From Vibrio ostreicida (GTDB lineage Bacteria > Pseudomonadota > Gammaproteobacteria > Enterobacterales > Vibrionaceae): a stretch of 64,000 nt of DNA. Of this stretch, positions 1 through 10,430 are shown piece after piece; positions within the stretch are counted from its first letter, which is position 1; every line of letters starts with the position of its first letter. The notes under the pieces were generated by a model. The model was not told where the DNA came from. It did not search any database and saw only the letters and a list, made by a program, of their open reading frames with translations. The DNA lies in NCBI RefSeq assembly GCF_013074385.2, contig NZ_JABEYA020000002.1, positions 62,001 through 126,000 of the forward strand. The letters are read 5' to 3'. A program made the translations under genes and the position numbers.

Positions 1-494
1 TTATTTACCTGTCTCCTCAAGGTCGAAAGCTCAATCAGAAAGGAGTAGAAGAGCTGGCAACGAATGAGAACATGCTTCTGATTTGTGGCCGCTACGAAGG
101 GGTAGATGAGCGTGTCATTCAGTCTGAAGTTGACGAAGAATGGTCAATCGGGGACTTTGTGATGACGGGGGGAGAAATTCCTGCCATGACGCTAATTGAC
201 TCAGTTTCTCGGTTTGTTCCGGGTGTATTGGGTGATTTTGCATCTGCAGAAGAAGATTCTTTTGCTAATGGCTTATTGGATTGTCCTCACTATACGCGTC
301 CTGAATTGTTGGATGGGCAAGAAGTACCAACGGTACTCAAGTCCGGTAACCATAAGGACATTCGTCTTTGGCGGCTCAAGCAGTCGTTAGGCCGAACCTG
401 GATGAGAAGACCAGAGCTCCTGGAAAACCTAGCTCTGACTGACGAACAGGAACAATTACTTGCTGAGTTCATTAGAGAACATAAAGCAACGTAA
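1..494 (+). CDS. trmD: tRNA (guanine-N1-)-methyltransferase TrmD, 5' end cut by window edge
   Basis: The reading frame is open from base 3 and gives about 163 residues, so roughly the first 85-90 of the usual ~250 are outside the window. TrmD methylates N1 of G37 in tRNAs reading CNN codons, using S-adenosylmethionine in a trefoil-knot fold. The trefoil-knot segments are visible: [13 protein letters not shown] near the start, then [11 protein letters not shown], the [12 protein letters not shown] loop, and the C-terminal [18 protein letters not shown]. The gene is followed 40 bases later by rplS, the standard order of the rpsP-rimM-trmD-rplS operon. Identification is secure; only the truncation limits it. 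Confidence 0.97.
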   Translation, partial: IYLSPQGRKLNQKGVEELATNENMLLICGRYEGVDERVIQSEVDEEWSIGDFVMTGGEIPAMTLIDSVSRFVPGVLGDFASAEEDSFANGLLDCPHYTRPELLDGQEVPTVLKSGNHKDIRLWRLKQSLGRTWMRRPELLENLALTDEQEQLLAEFIREHKAT

Positions 495-534
495 CCTATT
501 AATTTAGTATCAGTTTATTCTAGGAATATTTAAA

Positions 535-888
535 ATGAGTAACATTATTAAGGCTCTTGAAGAAGAGCAAATGAAATCAGGCCTACCTAAGTTTGCACCA
601 GGTGACACTGTGGTTGTTAAAGTTAAGGTAAAAGAAGGTGAGCGTGAGCGTCTACAGGCTTTTGAAGGTGTTGTAATCGCAATCCGTAACCGTGGCCTGC
701 ACTCTGCTTTCACTGTACGTAAAATTTCTAACGGTGAAGGTGTTGAGCGTACGTTCCAAACTCACTCTCCAATCGTTGATAGCATCGAAGTTAAACGCCG
801 TGGTGCAGTACGTCGTGCCAAGTTGTACTACCTACGTGAGCGTTCTGGTAAGTCAGCTCGTATTAAAGAGAAACTTGCTAAGAAGTAA
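535..888 (+). CDS. rplS: 50S ribosomal protein L19
   Basis: The 117-residue product matches bacterial L19 in length and sequence ([14 protein letters not shown] at the start, then [24 protein letters not shown] and [23 protein letters not shown]). L19 sits at the interface between the 30S and 50S subunits. The ATG lies in the spacer after trmD and the gene ends just ahead of a strong intrinsic terminator, so it is the last gene of the operon. The base composition and strongly biased codons (many CGT and GTT) fit a highly expressed ribosomal gene. Confidence 0.98.
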   Translation: MSNIIKALEEEQMKSGLPKFAPGDTVVVKVKVKEGERERLQAFEGVVIAIRNRGLHSAFTVRKISNGEGVERTFQTHSPIVDSIEVKRRGAVRRAKLYYLRERSGKSARIKEKLAKK

Positions 889-915
889 TGCTATAACTAG
901 CGTTCTCATAATGTT

Positions 916-944
916 AACGGAGACCATTTGGTCTCCGTTTTTTT
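916..944 (+). terminator. Intrinsic terminator of the trmD-rplS operon
   Basis: A ten-base stem (AACGGAGACC / GGTCTCCGTT) with an ATTT loop is followed by a run of T residues. It starts 28 bases after the rplS stop codon. There is no T run on the other side, so it is oriented for the plus strand; the convergent yacG end at 1024 has no clear terminator of its own. Confidence 0.9.
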
Positions 945-1023
945 ATCTTCTTTGGCCGTTTGTTATTATTTATTGGATAACGAGTCAGGTGTTTCTTGTG
1001 TTAGTCACAACGCGTTATGTTGT

Positions 1024-1218
1024 CTAATGTTGTTCCTCTGACCAGCCATCGGAATCTGACATATCAGGCGCACCCGCGATACTGTTGTCTTCATCAGCCC
1101 ATTCACCAAAATCAATCATTTGGCATTGTTTACTACAAAAAGGGCGGTGCGGGCTCTGTTCTCCCCATTCAACGTTAGCACCGCACTGTGGGCAAGGCAC
1201 TATGGTGGTTTTTGTCAT
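1024..1218 (-). CDS. yacG: DNA gyrase inhibitor YacG (zinc-binding)
   Basis: The 64-residue protein has the YacG zinc finger: [10 protein letters not shown] near the start, [17 protein letters not shown] in the middle, giving four cysteines in CxxC and CxxxC pairs, then an acidic tail. Known YacG proteins bind GyrB and inhibit gyrase. It is the last gene of the minus-strand run pilA-pilB-pilC-pilD-coaE-zapD-yacG, the same coaE-zapD-yacG order seen in E. coli (yacE-yacF-yacG). The start at 1218 gives the normal family length. Confidence 0.93.
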   Translation of the reverse strand: MTKTTIVPCPQCGANVEWGEQSPHRPFCSKQCQMIDFGEWADEDNSIAGAPDMSDSDGWSEEQH

Positions 1219-1271
1219 GTAATATCTCTAAAAAGGTGGTGGTATTTTGGTGGAGTATAACGGTAACGGCG

Positions 1272-2018
1272 TTAACTACATACCGCTAGACGAAATTGAA
1301 TTTCATCGATGGATGCCTGACCGGATGCAAAGTTAATAAACTTAATGGCGAAACGGTTTTTGTGGCCGGAAATCATTGGATACACACCATAGTGTGTTGG
1401 AATATCCAGCCTAAGAATATTAGCGTCCTCTGCATCACTTTGGAAGAAACCATTGGACGCCATTTGTGCTTGAAAGTGTCCAGTTTCACGGGTCAGGCGG
1501 AGCCAAAGATTGAGTGAGTTGGTCAATGGCTGCAATACGTCGAGCCACAATTGCGCATCGGCGTTTTTTTGTTCAAGAGATAAATGAAGCCAATGATGGA
1601 GGGCGGGTAAATCGAAACAGCACGATCCTCCCGGCAGATTAAAGCGCTGACGAATGGCGCTGAGGAAACGATCTTCTTTCAAGCTTTGCCCAAATCGTTC
1701 TGCAGCCATCAATTTGCTGTGGACGTGATCCACTTCGCTCAAAATATCGTTCAGCATCGTTTGATCAACGCCATCAACGTTGAGCCATGATCGATAGGAT
1801 AAGCGTTGCTTTTCGATGTCTTTTGCCAGCTCACTTTTCAACTGAATTTGGTCGAATATTTCTAATAAATCAAACAAAGATCGAAAGAAAAGCAAATGCT
1901 GCATGTCATCACTAAACTGAGAAGAAATGCCTAGTTGGTTTAGCAAAGCTTCAACGCGCAAATAGATGCGAGTTTTCTCGTTGAGTGGATGTTCAAAAAA
2001 ATGCGTTGTCATTAACAT
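1272..2018 (-). CDS. zapD: Cell division protein ZapD
   Basis: The 248-residue product aligns along its whole length with E. coli ZapD (YacF): [16 protein letters not shown] at the N terminus, [18 protein letters not shown] in the middle and [15 protein letters not shown] near the end. ZapD crosslinks and bundles FtsZ filaments in the division ring. Two in-frame ATGs (2018 and 2012) are possible starts; an AAGG lies four bases before the first and ten before the second, so the true N terminus could be two residues shorter. It lies between coaE and yacG in the conserved block. Confidence 0.94.
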   Translation of the reverse strand: MLMTTHFFEHPLNEKTRIYLRVEALLNQLGISSQFSDDMQHLLFFRSLFDLLEIFDQIQLKSELAKDIEKQRLSYRSWLNVDGVDQTMLNDILSEVDHVHSKLMAAERFGQSLKEDRFLSAIRQRFNLPGGSCCFDLPALHHWLHLSLEQKNADAQLWLDVLQPLTNSLNLWLRLTRETGHFQAQMASNGFFQSDAEDANILRLDIPTHYGVYPMISGHKNRFAIKFINFASGQASIDEIQFRLAVCS

Positions 2019-2046
2019 GCGGCCTTAGACTGTTCTATGTTCATTC

Positions 2047-2655
2047 TCACCGATCTTCCCTACACATTTCTAGGTACTTTTGATGTAATTCTGTGATTTG
2101 AGGCAAAAGTTCTTCGTTTTTTGCGTTATTATTAATCACATCGTCTGCAATAGCCAAACGTTCAGACTGGCTGGCTTGCGCTTTTAGGGTCGATAGAACC
2201 TGCTCCACAGGTACGCCGTCCCGTTTAGTGGTTCTACTAATCTGGACTTGTGGATCGACATCAACCACCAACACCCTATCCGCTAAGCTTTGTAAGTTAT
2301 TCTCAACCATTAAAGGAATCACCAACATAGCGTAAGGGGAAGACGTTTGGTCTACTTCAGCACGCATTTTTTCTCTGATGATTGGATGCAGCAATCGGTT
2401 GATCCAATCTTTTTCTTGTTCTGAACTGAATATCACGTCGCGTAGTTTTGCCCGATTTAATGTGCCATCTTGATATAGAATAGACTGGCCGAAGCGTTTT
2501 GTAATGGCATTAAGGCCTTCAGTGTCCGGTTCTACTACTTGTCTGGCAATGATATCAGCATCGATCACATCGATTCCAAAGTGGAAATTGAACAGATTTG
2601 CGATGGTGGTTTTGCCACTGGCAATCCCTCCAGTGAGTCCGACAACATAGGTCAT
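2047..2655 (-). CDS. coaE: Dephospho-CoA kinase CoaE
   Basis: The 202-residue protein carries the Walker A loop GGIASGKTT at residues 9-17 and the CoaE-typical motifs DADIIARQVVEP and VIPLMVEN. It performs the last step of coenzyme A synthesis, phosphorylating the 3' hydroxyl of dephospho-CoA with ATP. The ATG is one base beyond the pilD stop codon, so translation is probably coupled to pilD. Length and family match are normal. Confidence 0.96.
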   Translation of the reverse strand: MTYVVGLTGGIASGKTTIANLFNFHFGIDVIDADIIARQVVEPDTEGLNAITKRFGQSILYQDGTLNRAKLRDVIFSSEQEKDWINRLLHPIIREKMRAEVDQTSSPYAMLVIPLMVENNLQSLADRVLVVDVDPQVQISRTTKRDGVPVEQVLSTLKAQASQSERLAIADDVINNNAKNEELLPQITELHQKYLEMCREDR

Positions 2656-2656
2656 T

Positions 2657-3526
2657 TTAAATCCCCAGAAAATACGTGAAGTACCCTTCTATGATGCGTT
2701 CTCCCCACATCATGAAAATCCAACCAGCGATAGCAAGGTAGGGCCCAAATGGAAATGCTTTGTCGATTCCCTGCTTTCTTAAGCGCAACTGTATCATACC
2801 GAACACGATCCCAATAAGAGACGAAAGAAAGATGATAACAGGCAGCGATTGCCAGCCCAGCCAAGCACCTAAAGCGGCGAGTAACTTAAAATCACCATAC
2901 CCCATCCCTTCTTTACCCGTAAGTAATTTGAATAGCCAATAAATACTCCACAGAGACAAATAGCCGAGCATGGCCCCCAGTACTGAGTCATAGAGAGAAA
3001 CCGGTGTGACGTCAAACAGGGCCAAAGCCATCCCTGCCCATGTCATCGGTAGGGTCAATTGATCCGGTAAAAGCATGGTCTCGAAATCGATAAAGGTGGC
3101 AGCGAGCAGTACGAAGGTAAACAGCAATAGCGTGATTGAGAACAGGCTAGGGGAATATTGATAAGCAACAGAAAAGCTAAGCCCTCCAGAGAGCAATTCA
3201 ACAAGTGGGTAACGTGGACTGATTTTCATCTGACAAGTGTGGCACTGTCCCCGCAATAGTAGCCAGCTTATGAGTGGAATGTTATCTCTATTTCGAATCT
3301 GTGTACGGCAGCCAGGACAGGTTGAGCGCGGTAGGCTGAGGTTATAAATATCAGATGGAGGGGTTATCTTATACTCTGGAAAACTGTCGGCACATTCTTG
3401 TCGCCATTCTCTTTCCATCATTATCGGCAGGCGATGAATGACGACATTAATAAAACTCCCCACAATGAGCCCAAATATGGCTGCTAGGGTAGGAAATAGC
3501 CAAGGATAGTAAACAAATAAATCCAT
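2657..3526 (-). CDS. pilD: Type IV prepilin peptidase/N-methyltransferase PilD
   Basis: This 289-residue inner-membrane aspartyl protease cleaves prepilin and pseudopilin leaders and methylates the new N terminus. In order it shows a first membrane helix ending in [12 protein letters not shown], a cytoplasmic zinc domain with CPGC and CHTC pairs (the methyltransferase region), and then several membrane helices holding the two catalytic aspartates, in [13 protein letters not shown] and [19 protein letters not shown]. In vibrios the same enzyme (also called VcpD) processes competence pili, MSHA pili and type II secretion pseudopilins. It is the fourth gene of the pil cluster, and coaE follows immediately. 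Confidence 0.96.
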   Translation of the reverse strand: MDLFVYYPWLFPTLAAIFGLIVGSFINVVIHRLPIMMEREWRQECADSFPEYKITPPSDIYNLSLPRSTCPGCRTQIRNRDNIPLISWLLLRGQCHTCQMKISPRYPLVELLSGGLSFSVAYQYSPSLFSITLLLFTFVLLAATFIDFETMLLPDQLTLPMTWAGMALALFDVTPVSLYDSVLGAMLGYLSLWSIYWLFKLLTGKEGMGYGDFKLLAALGAWLGWQSLPVIIFLSSLIGIVFGMIQLRLRKQGIDKAFPFGPYLAIAGWIFMMWGERIIEGYFTYFLGI

Positions 3527-3570
3527 AAGTGATTCAACTGGTCGCTGTCGTCTAAGTTTAGAGGGATATA

Positions 3571-4806
3571 CTATCCCATTATGCTCATTAAGTTAAAGAT
3601 AGGCAGATACATGGCAAGGACCAAGATACCGATCAGTCCCCCGAGTAAAACAACAAGTAAAGGTTCGAGTATTTTTATCAGGTAATCGACAGAAATGTCG
3701 ACCTCTTCCTCATAGGTGTCAGCAAGGTGATTCAGCAAAGTATCCAATTGACCTGATTCCTCTCCTATCATGATCATTTGCGTCATGAGTGGGGGGAAGG
3801 CTTTGTCATGGCGCATTGCGGTTGAAATTGGGCTGCCTTCGTTGACCTTTTGAAGCAGGTGAGCAAAGGCTGATTGATAATATGGGTGGTCGGCGGTTTT
3901 GGCCGCAATAGTGAGACATGAAATGACAGGAATGCCAGCCCTCACACATGTTGATAGGGTGCGACTGTACCTTGCGAGGGTCGTTTTCACTATCAAACCT
4001 CCAACAACAGGTAGCCTCGTGACAAGCTCGCTTGTCCGTATTGCAAAGTTCTTTGACGAGTGTCTGGCAATTGTGAGGGTCGATGATAAGAACACAGCAC
4101 CGATCAACAGAGAAATGTGATGCGTTTGGGCCAAAGATGAAAGATAAAGGACCCCTTGTGTCAATGGCGGTAGTTGAGCGTCGTAGCTATTCAGCATTAT
4201 TTCAAACTCAGGTATGACGTGGCTCAGTATCACGTAAATCACAAACACTGCAGTCAGGATCACGACTGCTGGGTAGAGGGACACTCGGATTAGTGTTGAC
4301 TTTAGGCGTGCGATTTTTTCCCGGCTTTCCGCAATGCGGCACAAACTTTCACCAAGATTGCCGGTTTGTTCACCAGCTTGGACCAACGCGATATATAAAG
4401 AATCAAATTTTGGGCTGATGGCGCTGAGAGCCACCGAAGTGGGTAAACCTGATTGGACTCTTTGACTGAGTAAAAACAATATTGATCTCATCTCAGCTTT
4501 ATGTGTTCTTTCTGCAATCAGCTGTAAGGACGCAATTATCGGAATTCCAGAGGAAAGCATAGTCCCCCATTGCCTAGTGAACTGGTTGATGTCTTTGGGG
4601 GTCATTCTTTGTGTAATGCGGGAGTAAAGTCGGGCTGGATGTTGACGTAACCGTGTTATTCTAATGTTGCGACGATTAAGCTGAGCGGTCACCTCGGATT
4701 CGTGCATGGCTAAGTCGCTTCCGACCATTCTTTTTCCATGGCAATTAATACCTGCCCATCGATACTGATGGAGTTTTGGGAGCGGGTTTTGAAAGAAAGT
4801 TTTCAT
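3571..4806 (-). CDS. pilC: Type IV pilus inner-membrane platform protein PilC
   Basis: The 411-residue protein has the duplicated GspF/PilC domain: a cytoplasmic part with [15 protein letters not shown], membrane helices around [19 protein letters not shown] and at [14 protein letters not shown], a second copy with [11 protein letters not shown] and [12 protein letters not shown], and a last helix ([21 protein letters not shown]). It anchors the assembly ATPase PilB to the membrane. It lies 7 bases after pilB and is transcribed with it. Confidence 0.96.
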   Translation of the reverse strand: MKTFFQNPLPKLHQYRWAGINCHGKRMVGSDLAMHESEVTAQLNRRNIRITRLRQHPARLYSRITQRMTPKDINQFTRQWGTMLSSGIPIIASLQLIAERTHKAEMRSILFLLSQRVQSGLPTSVALSAISPKFDSLYIALVQAGEQTGNLGESLCRIAESREKIARLKSTLIRVSLYPAVVILTAVFVIYVILSHVIPEFEIMLNSYDAQLPPLTQGVLYLSSLAQTHHISLLIGAVFLSSTLTIARHSSKNFAIRTSELVTRLPVVGGLIVKTTLARYSRTLSTCVRAGIPVISCLTIAAKTADHPYYQSAFAHLLQKVNEGSPISTAMRHDKAFPPLMTQMIMIGEESGQLDTLLNHLADTYEEEVDISVDYLIKILEPLLVVLLGGLIGILVLAMYLPIFNLMSIMG

Positions 4807-4813
4807 GATTCGG

Positions 4814-6496
4814 TCATGTCAGTAGGACGCGTTGCAGTTCTGCATAGCTGATGATGCCTTGAGACAGTTTTTCTATTCCTGATTGTTCTAACGTTTGCAT
4901 TCCTTGTTCAATTGCGGCGCTCTCTAATTGCTGAATGTTGGCATCTTCAAGGATAAGATGAGTGATTTCTGGGGTGATCTTAATGACTTCATAGAGTCCC
5001 ACTCGACCAAGGTAGCCATTATTGCAATGGTGACATCCTTGTGGATAAGCTTCAAAGTGCTCTGTCAAAGCAGGGCCCGAGACCGACGTTTGTATTGAAA
5101 CGGGGAGGGTGCTCAGACGCTTACACAGTGGGCACAGGCGCCTGGCGAGCCGTTGAGCAACCACTAAGTTGAGAGAGCTGGCAAGGTTGAAGGCTTCGAC
5201 GCCCATGTTCTTTAATCGAATAATACTTTCGACGGCGGTATTGGTGTGCAGAGTTGAAAGGACCAAGTGACCTGTCTGAGCGGCTTTGGTTGCAATATCT
5301 GCGGTCTCTCCATCGCGAATTTCTCCGACCATGATCACATCGGGATCTTGACGCAAAAAAGACCTCAGTGCTTGTGCAAAACTGAACCCTATTTGCGGTT
5401 GTATCTGAGCTTGATTCACGCCATGGAGGTTAATTTCGATTGGGTCTTCAGCAGTAATGATATTGATATTAGAGTTGTTGATTGTGTCCAGCCCACTATA
5501 GAGGGATAGCGTTTTTCCGCTGCCAGTTGGTCCTGTAATGAGAATCAAACCCTGAGGTTTGCGCAGGGCTTCTTGATAGAGCTCGCTTTGGATTTTGTTG
5601 AGGCCGAGACTGTTTAAATCTAAGCCAATGTTCTGGTTATCTAGCAGTCGTAACACGACTTTTTCTCCCCAGAGCGTTGGCATCGTTGAGACTCTCATGT
5701 CGATGGCGTTATTTTCACCGAGTGATATTTTCATTCGTCCATCTTGCGGGAGTCGACGTTCGGTTATGTTGAGTTTTGAGAGCACCTTGAGCCTAGCCAC
5801 GAGACGTTGGCCCAAGTGATACGGTGGGTTGTTCACTTCAATTAACAAGCCATCACAGCGAAATCTGACACGAAATGATGCCTCATATGGCTCAAAGTGG
5901 ACATCGGATGCTTGCTTCGCGACCGCATGAAAAAGAACTTGTCGAATATAACGGCTGATTGGGGCCTGCTCCTCGCTCAATATTTCTCCTGTTAAGGTTT
6001 CTTCCGTCGAAAGCTCGACTAGCTGCGCCAGTTCTTCCTCATTGATGTCTTTTCCCTGGTAAGAAAAACCGCGGTCAACGCCATACAACTGACGTATCGC
6101 TGCCATTAAACTCACAATATCGACAATGACCCGTGTGATCTTTACTCCTGTTGCGAAGCGGAACTCCTCTTCGACGGTTAAGTCTGAAGGATCCGCCACG
6201 GCGAGTGTCAACATGTTTTCGGTTTTTTGCAAAGGTAATGCGACCCAATAGTGGACCATATCGCCAAGGCCGAGAGTGTTACAACAGGCCTCATAATCAA
6301 ATTGATCCAATTGAACTAAGGATAAACCGAACAGTTTGGATAGCTGATCCGCCAGCGAGTGGGAGGTAAACAGCCCCATTTCAATGATGGCTATGGGAGC
6401 GTTGATCCCTTGAGTTTGAATGCTGGTGTTCAGAGAGGCTTCTTGGTCTGAGTTGATCACATTGGCGCGGCATAAAATCGAGGGAAGCTCACTCAT
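4814..6496 (-). CDS. pilB: Type IV pilus assembly ATPase PilB
   Basis: PilB is the hexameric ATPase driving pilus extension. I place the start at the ATG at 6496 (MSELPSILCRANVI), 560 residues, because a GAGG lies at good spacing before it and it follows the pilA stop by five bases; the open frame continues upstream into pilA. Visible domains are an N-terminal GspE-N region, the Walker A loop GPTGSGKTLSLYSG, the Asp-box and Walker B region DPDVIMVGEIRD, a His box TGHLVLSTLHTN, and a C-terminal tetracysteine zinc element (CPLC ... CHHC). No retraction ATPase (PilT) gene is in this window. Confidence 0.95.
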   Translation of the reverse strand: MSELPSILCRANVINSDQEASLNTSIQTQGINAPIAIIEMGLFTSHSLADQLSKLFGLSLVQLDQFDYEACCNTLGLGDMVHYWVALPLQKTENMLTLAVADPSDLTVEEEFRFATGVKITRVIVDIVSLMAAIRQLYGVDRGFSYQGKDINEEELAQLVELSTEETLTGEILSEEQAPISRYIRQVLFHAVAKQASDVHFEPYEASFRVRFRCDGLLIEVNNPPYHLGQRLVARLKVLSKLNITERRLPQDGRMKISLGENNAIDMRVSTMPTLWGEKVVLRLLDNQNIGLDLNSLGLNKIQSELYQEALRKPQGLILITGPTGSGKTLSLYSGLDTINNSNINIITAEDPIEINLHGVNQAQIQPQIGFSFAQALRSFLRQDPDVIMVGEIRDGETADIATKAAQTGHLVLSTLHTNTAVESIIRLKNMGVEAFNLASSLNLVVAQRLARRLCPLCKRLSTLPVSIQTSVSGPALTEHFEAYPQGCHHCNNGYLGRVGLYEVIKITPEITHLILEDANIQQLESAAIEQGMQTLEQSGIEKLSQGIISYAELQRVLLT

Positions 6497-6501
6497 GTTT
6501 C

Positions 6502-6936
6502 TTACCTCGGGCACCAGTCTTGAGCGCTTTTGCCGCTGCAATTGATTCCCCACGTAATCGTATGTGATGAAACTATGGGGGTCAGCATGACTTTTGCCTT
6601 AGAGGGCAGGGCGCCTTTGGCCCCATTGGCGGTCGCCGTAATCACGTTGGCGGCGCCACTGACTTGTGCTGAGATTGAAAAATGATCAAAGTGTTGCTGA
6701 GGTGGCACCCCGTTCATCCCTGAAACACACTGGCTTGCTATTGTATGATTGGCTAGGCAGATCACGAGCGCTGTTTTCATCGCAGAGGCTGCGGTGAGCA
6801 TATTACTGGCATGAGCGCGCTTAGTGTAACTCTGATAGGCCGGTATAGAAAACGTTGAAAGAATGCCAATAATTGCCACGACAATCATCAATTCAATCAG
6901 ACTGAATCCACGCAAGGTAAACCGGGTTACGTTCAT
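6502..6936 (-). CDS. pilA: Type IVa major pilin PilA (competence-type pilus)
   Basis: The 144-residue prepilin has a short charged leader MNVTRFTLRG, the PilD cleavage point before FSLIELM, the invariant Glu5 and the hydrophobic assembly helix MIVVAIIGILSTFSIPAYQ. The globular part has one cysteine pair (CLANHTIASQC) and a second pair near the end (INCSGKSAQDWC), the usual D-loop disulphide. It is the first gene of pilABCD, which in V. cholerae encodes the chitin-induced DNA-uptake pilus. Pilin surface regions vary a lot between strains, so only the N-terminal third is strongly family-typed. No promoter or CRP-S site could be called confidently in the 168 bases before it. Confidence 0.94.
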   Translation of the reverse strand: MNVTRFTLRGFSLIELMIVVAIIGILSTFSIPAYQSYTKRAHASNMLTAASAMKTALVICLANHTIASQCVSGMNGVPPQQHFDHFSISAQVSGAANVITATANGAKGALPSKAKVMLTPIVSSHTITWGINCSGKSAQDWCPR

Positions 6937-7104
6937 TATTTCCTCTTACACCAGAAAGACGGTGCAAGCGAGAATACGATAAGTCGTGTGAGGTAACGAT
7001 GATTGTGATAATGGCTTGCGATAAGCTATAGGGAAACTGAGCGCTACTCATCACTGGTATTTCAGCGTTATTCGATGTAAGGCAAATTTCCACGCCAATA
7101 TGGT

Positions 7105-7131
7105 AAAAAAGAGGCGTTGCCTCTTTTTTTT
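7105..7131 (-). terminator. Intrinsic terminator after nadC
   Basis: The sequence AAAAAAGAGGC / GCCTCTTTTTT forms an eleven-base stem with a GTT loop and T runs on both strands. It lies just past the nadC stop codon at 7149 and ahead of pilA, so it separates nadC from the pil operon in the minus direction. Confidence 0.85.
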
Positions 7132-7148
7132 CGAAGGTAGTGAAAGTA

Positions 7149-8096
<948 letters not shown>

Positions 8097-8166
8097 TCAG
8101 CCATTAATCTCGCATTTCGTTGGTAAAAGTATAAAATTAGGGGCGAAGCAATGCGGGGGGATGGCA

Positions 8167-8712
8167 ATGATCGATGAAACTGGCTGGTATCAAGGTGCAA
8201 GGCATGTCCCTTCTCCCTTTTATGATCAAAGAAGTGATGCGTTAGATATCTCCCTTTTGGTGATCCATAACATCAGTCTTCCACCTGGTCAGTTTGGTGG
8301 CCCATATATTGAACAATTCTTTACTGGCAAGTTAGAACCCAGTGAGCATCCTTTTTTTGAGGTTATTCATCAGATGGGTGTTTCAGCACACTGTCTTATC
8401 CGCCGAAATGGTGAAGTCATTCAGTTTGTCCCTTTTAGTGCGAGAGCTTGGCACGCAGGCCAGTCGAGCTTTGCAGGTCGAGAACAATGTAACGATTATT
8501 CAATAGGGGTTGAGCTTGAAGGCAGCGACTTTGTGGCTTATACCGAACAACAATATCAGGCACTTTCAACGCTGAGTGTGGAGATCATGCGCAAGTATCC
8601 TAAGGTGACGATTCCCCGAATCACTGGACATCAATATATTGCCCCACTGCGCAAAACCGATCCCGGACTTGTTTTTGAATGGCAGCGTTTCAAGCGAAGT
8701 GTCAGCCAGTGA
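8167..8712 (+). CDS. ampD: 1,6-anhydro-N-acetylmuramyl-L-alanine amidase AmpD
   Basis: AmpD is a cytoplasmic zinc amidase that splits the peptide from anhydromuropeptides during cell-wall recycling; its loss induces AmpC beta-lactamase in some bacteria. I chose the ATG at 8167 (MIDETGWYQGARHVPSP, 181 residues) because a GGGGGG lies six bases upstream and this puts the first zinc ligand at His34, as in characterised AmpD; the others are His155 and Asp165. ATGs at 8161 and 8080 are in frame and could be used instead. Motifs are LVIHNISLPPGQFG, GVSAHCLIRRNGE, YSIGVELEGSD and TGHQYIAPLRKTDPG. Confidence 0.95.
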   Translation: MIDETGWYQGARHVPSPFYDQRSDALDISLLVIHNISLPPGQFGGPYIEQFFTGKLEPSEHPFFEVIHQMGVSAHCLIRRNGEVIQFVPFSARAWHAGQSSFAGREQCNDYSIGVELEGSDFVAYTEQQYQALSTLSVEIMRKYPKVTIPRITGHQYIAPLRKTDPGLVFEWQRFKRSVSQ

Positions 8713-8811
8713 ACCGTTCTATAAATGATTTGGCCTGATGAGGGCTGAAAGCGCATGTGTTCATGTCGAATATGCTGCTCAGGAGAAGGGTGGACAAATC
8801 CCCCCTTCTGC

Positions 8812-9333
8812 TTAAAGGGTTTCCTGATATTCGATGAGAATTTGTTCAATCCAAGTCTCGATACGTTGATCACTGAGTTCGTATTGTGAATCTTCATCGA
8901 GCGCGAGGCCGACAAAATGGCGACGGTCGTTGATGAGGGCTTTCGACGCTTCAAACTCGTAACTTGTGTCATTTGGCCAGTAGCCAATGATGCGCGCTGC
9001 GGTGTTTTTCAGTTCATCATGCAGCATACCCATCGCATCCAGATACCATTCGCCATAGCCTTCTTGATCGCCTAAACCAAATAAAGCGACAACTTTACCA
9101 CTCAGTGATATACCATTGATTTGGTCCCAAATTTCGTTCCAGTCTTCTTGAATTTCGCCGAAGTCCCAAGTTGAGATACCCAAAATTAGAAAATCATAAT
9201 TGGCCATTTCTGATAAGGGCGTGTCTTTCACATTGTGCAGGTTGACCATCTCTTCGCCAATCATCGCACGCATTTTCTCAGCGACCATTTCGGTATAACA
9301 GGTCGTAGAGCCGTAGAACAAGCCAATTTTCAT
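8812..9333 (-). CDS. fldB: Flavodoxin FldB
   Basis: The product is a 173-residue long-chain flavodoxin, an FMN electron carrier. The open frame extends upstream but family homology begins at [16 protein letters not shown], so the ATG at 9333 is preferred; another ATG lies at 9342. The phosphate-binding loop ([14 protein letters not shown]), the tryptophan loop ([15 protein letters not shown]) and the second FMN-binding loop ([17 protein letters not shown]) are clear. It is convergent with ampD and divergent from xerD; the fldB-xerD-dsbC-recJ neighbourhood is conserved in gammaproteobacteria. Confidence 0.94.
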   Translation of the reverse strand: MKIGLFYGSTTCYTEMVAEKMRAMIGEEMVNLHNVKDTPLSEMANYDFLILGISTWDFGEIQEDWNEIWDQINGISLSGKVVALFGLGDQEGYGEWYLDAMGMLHDELKNTAARIIGYWPNDTSYEFEASKALINDRRHFVGLALDEDSQYELSDQRIETWIEQILIEYQETL

Positions 9334-9485
9334 CACGTTCATTTTCACTAATAAAAAATCAATAGCGAATTCTACCCACAAAATGGCGAGGTTTGCAGCG
9401 AATATCCAAGCCAAAGTGCAATTTTTATGGCTTTCTGGTCGCTCGGCCCTTACATTGGGCGCATATTAGAAATTTGAGGTTCACT

Positions 9486-10394
9486 GTGGCGGACATTATA
9501 TCTTCTGATCAAGAGGTGGTTGAACGGTTTTTGGATGCGATGTGGCTAGAGCGTGGCTTGTCAGAAAATACGGTCATGTCTTACCGAAATGATCTTTCTA
9601 AGTTACTCGAGTGGATGGCTGACAAGAACTATCGGCTGGCTTTTGTTAGCTTGTCTGGGCTGCAAGATTATCAGAGTTGGTTACTGGACAAAGATTACAA
9701 ACAGACCTCTCGAGCGAGAATGCTCTCGGCAATACGTCGCTTATTTCAGTTCTTGCATCGTGAAAAATTACGTTCTGATGACCCCAGCGCTTTGTTGGTC
9801 AGTCCCAAGCTACCTAAACGTTTACCTAAAGACCTTAGTGAAGAACAAGTCGAGGCCTTACTTCAAGCACCTGATCCTAGTGATTCAATAGAGCTGCGTG
9901 ACAAGGCAATGCTCGAATTGTTGTATGCGACAGGACTGCGAGTGACGGAACTCGTGAGTCTGACGATGGAAAACATCAGTTTGCGTCAAGGTGTGGTGCG
10001 CGTGACCGGTAAGGGCGGAAAAGAACGTTTAGTGCCAATGGGAGAGAATGCGGTTGAATGGATTGAAACTTTTCTTAATGAAGGCAGGTCTGACTTGTTA
10101 GGGGAAGTGACCTCTGATGTGGTCTTCCCAAGTAAACGGGCAAGACAGATGACCAGACAAACGTTCTGGCATCGTATCAAGCATTATGCGATTCTCGCGG
10201 GCATTGATACGCAGCTTTTGTCCCCCCATGTGCTGCGCCATGCTTTTGCCACTCATTTGCTCAATTATGGCGCAGACTTGCGAGTGGTTCAGATGCTACT
10301 CGGACACAGTGATTTATCGACGACACAAATTTATACTCACGTCGCCACTGAAAGATTAAAGCAGTTGCACAGTGAGCATCATCCAAGGGCATAA
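9486..10394 (+). CDS. xerD: Site-specific tyrosine recombinase XerD
   Basis: XerD acts with XerC at dif to resolve chromosome dimers. The preferred start is GTG at 9486 (302 residues), preceded by GAGG seven bases upstream; the frame is open further back but homology to E. coli XerD (298 residues) starts here. The SAM-like core-binding domain is followed by the catalytic domain with Arg in ATGLRVTELVSLT, Lys in GKGGKERLVP, the HVLRHAFATHLL box, the second His in MLLGHSDLSTTQ and the nucleophilic Tyr in IYTHV. dsbC follows 36 bases later. Confidence 0.96.
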   Translation: MADIISSDQEVVERFLDAMWLERGLSENTVMSYRNDLSKLLEWMADKNYRLAFVSLSGLQDYQSWLLDKDYKQTSRARMLSAIRRLFQFLHREKLRSDDPSALLVSPKLPKRLPKDLSEEQVEALLQAPDPSDSIELRDKAMLELLYATGLRVTELVSLTMENISLRQGVVRVTGKGGKERLVPMGENAVEWIETFLNEGRSDLLGEVTSDVVFPSKRARQMTRQTFWHRIKHYAILAGIDTQLLSPHVLRHAFATHLLNYGADLRVVQMLLGHSDLSTTQIYTHVATERLKQLHSEHHPRA

Positions 10395-10430
10395 GGGAAT
10401 ATTCCTTATCAACAAAGTAAGGTGAATGAA

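Noticed and set aside
692-1027. A 111-codon plus-strand frame across rplS and its terminator.
   Set aside because: It overlaps rplS out of frame and crosses a strong intrinsic terminator.
6937-7104. A CRP-S (TfoX-dependent) site upstream of pilA.
   Set aside because: Half-sites such as TGTGATAATGGCTTGCGA are present but the spacing and second half do not fit; no firm site could be called.
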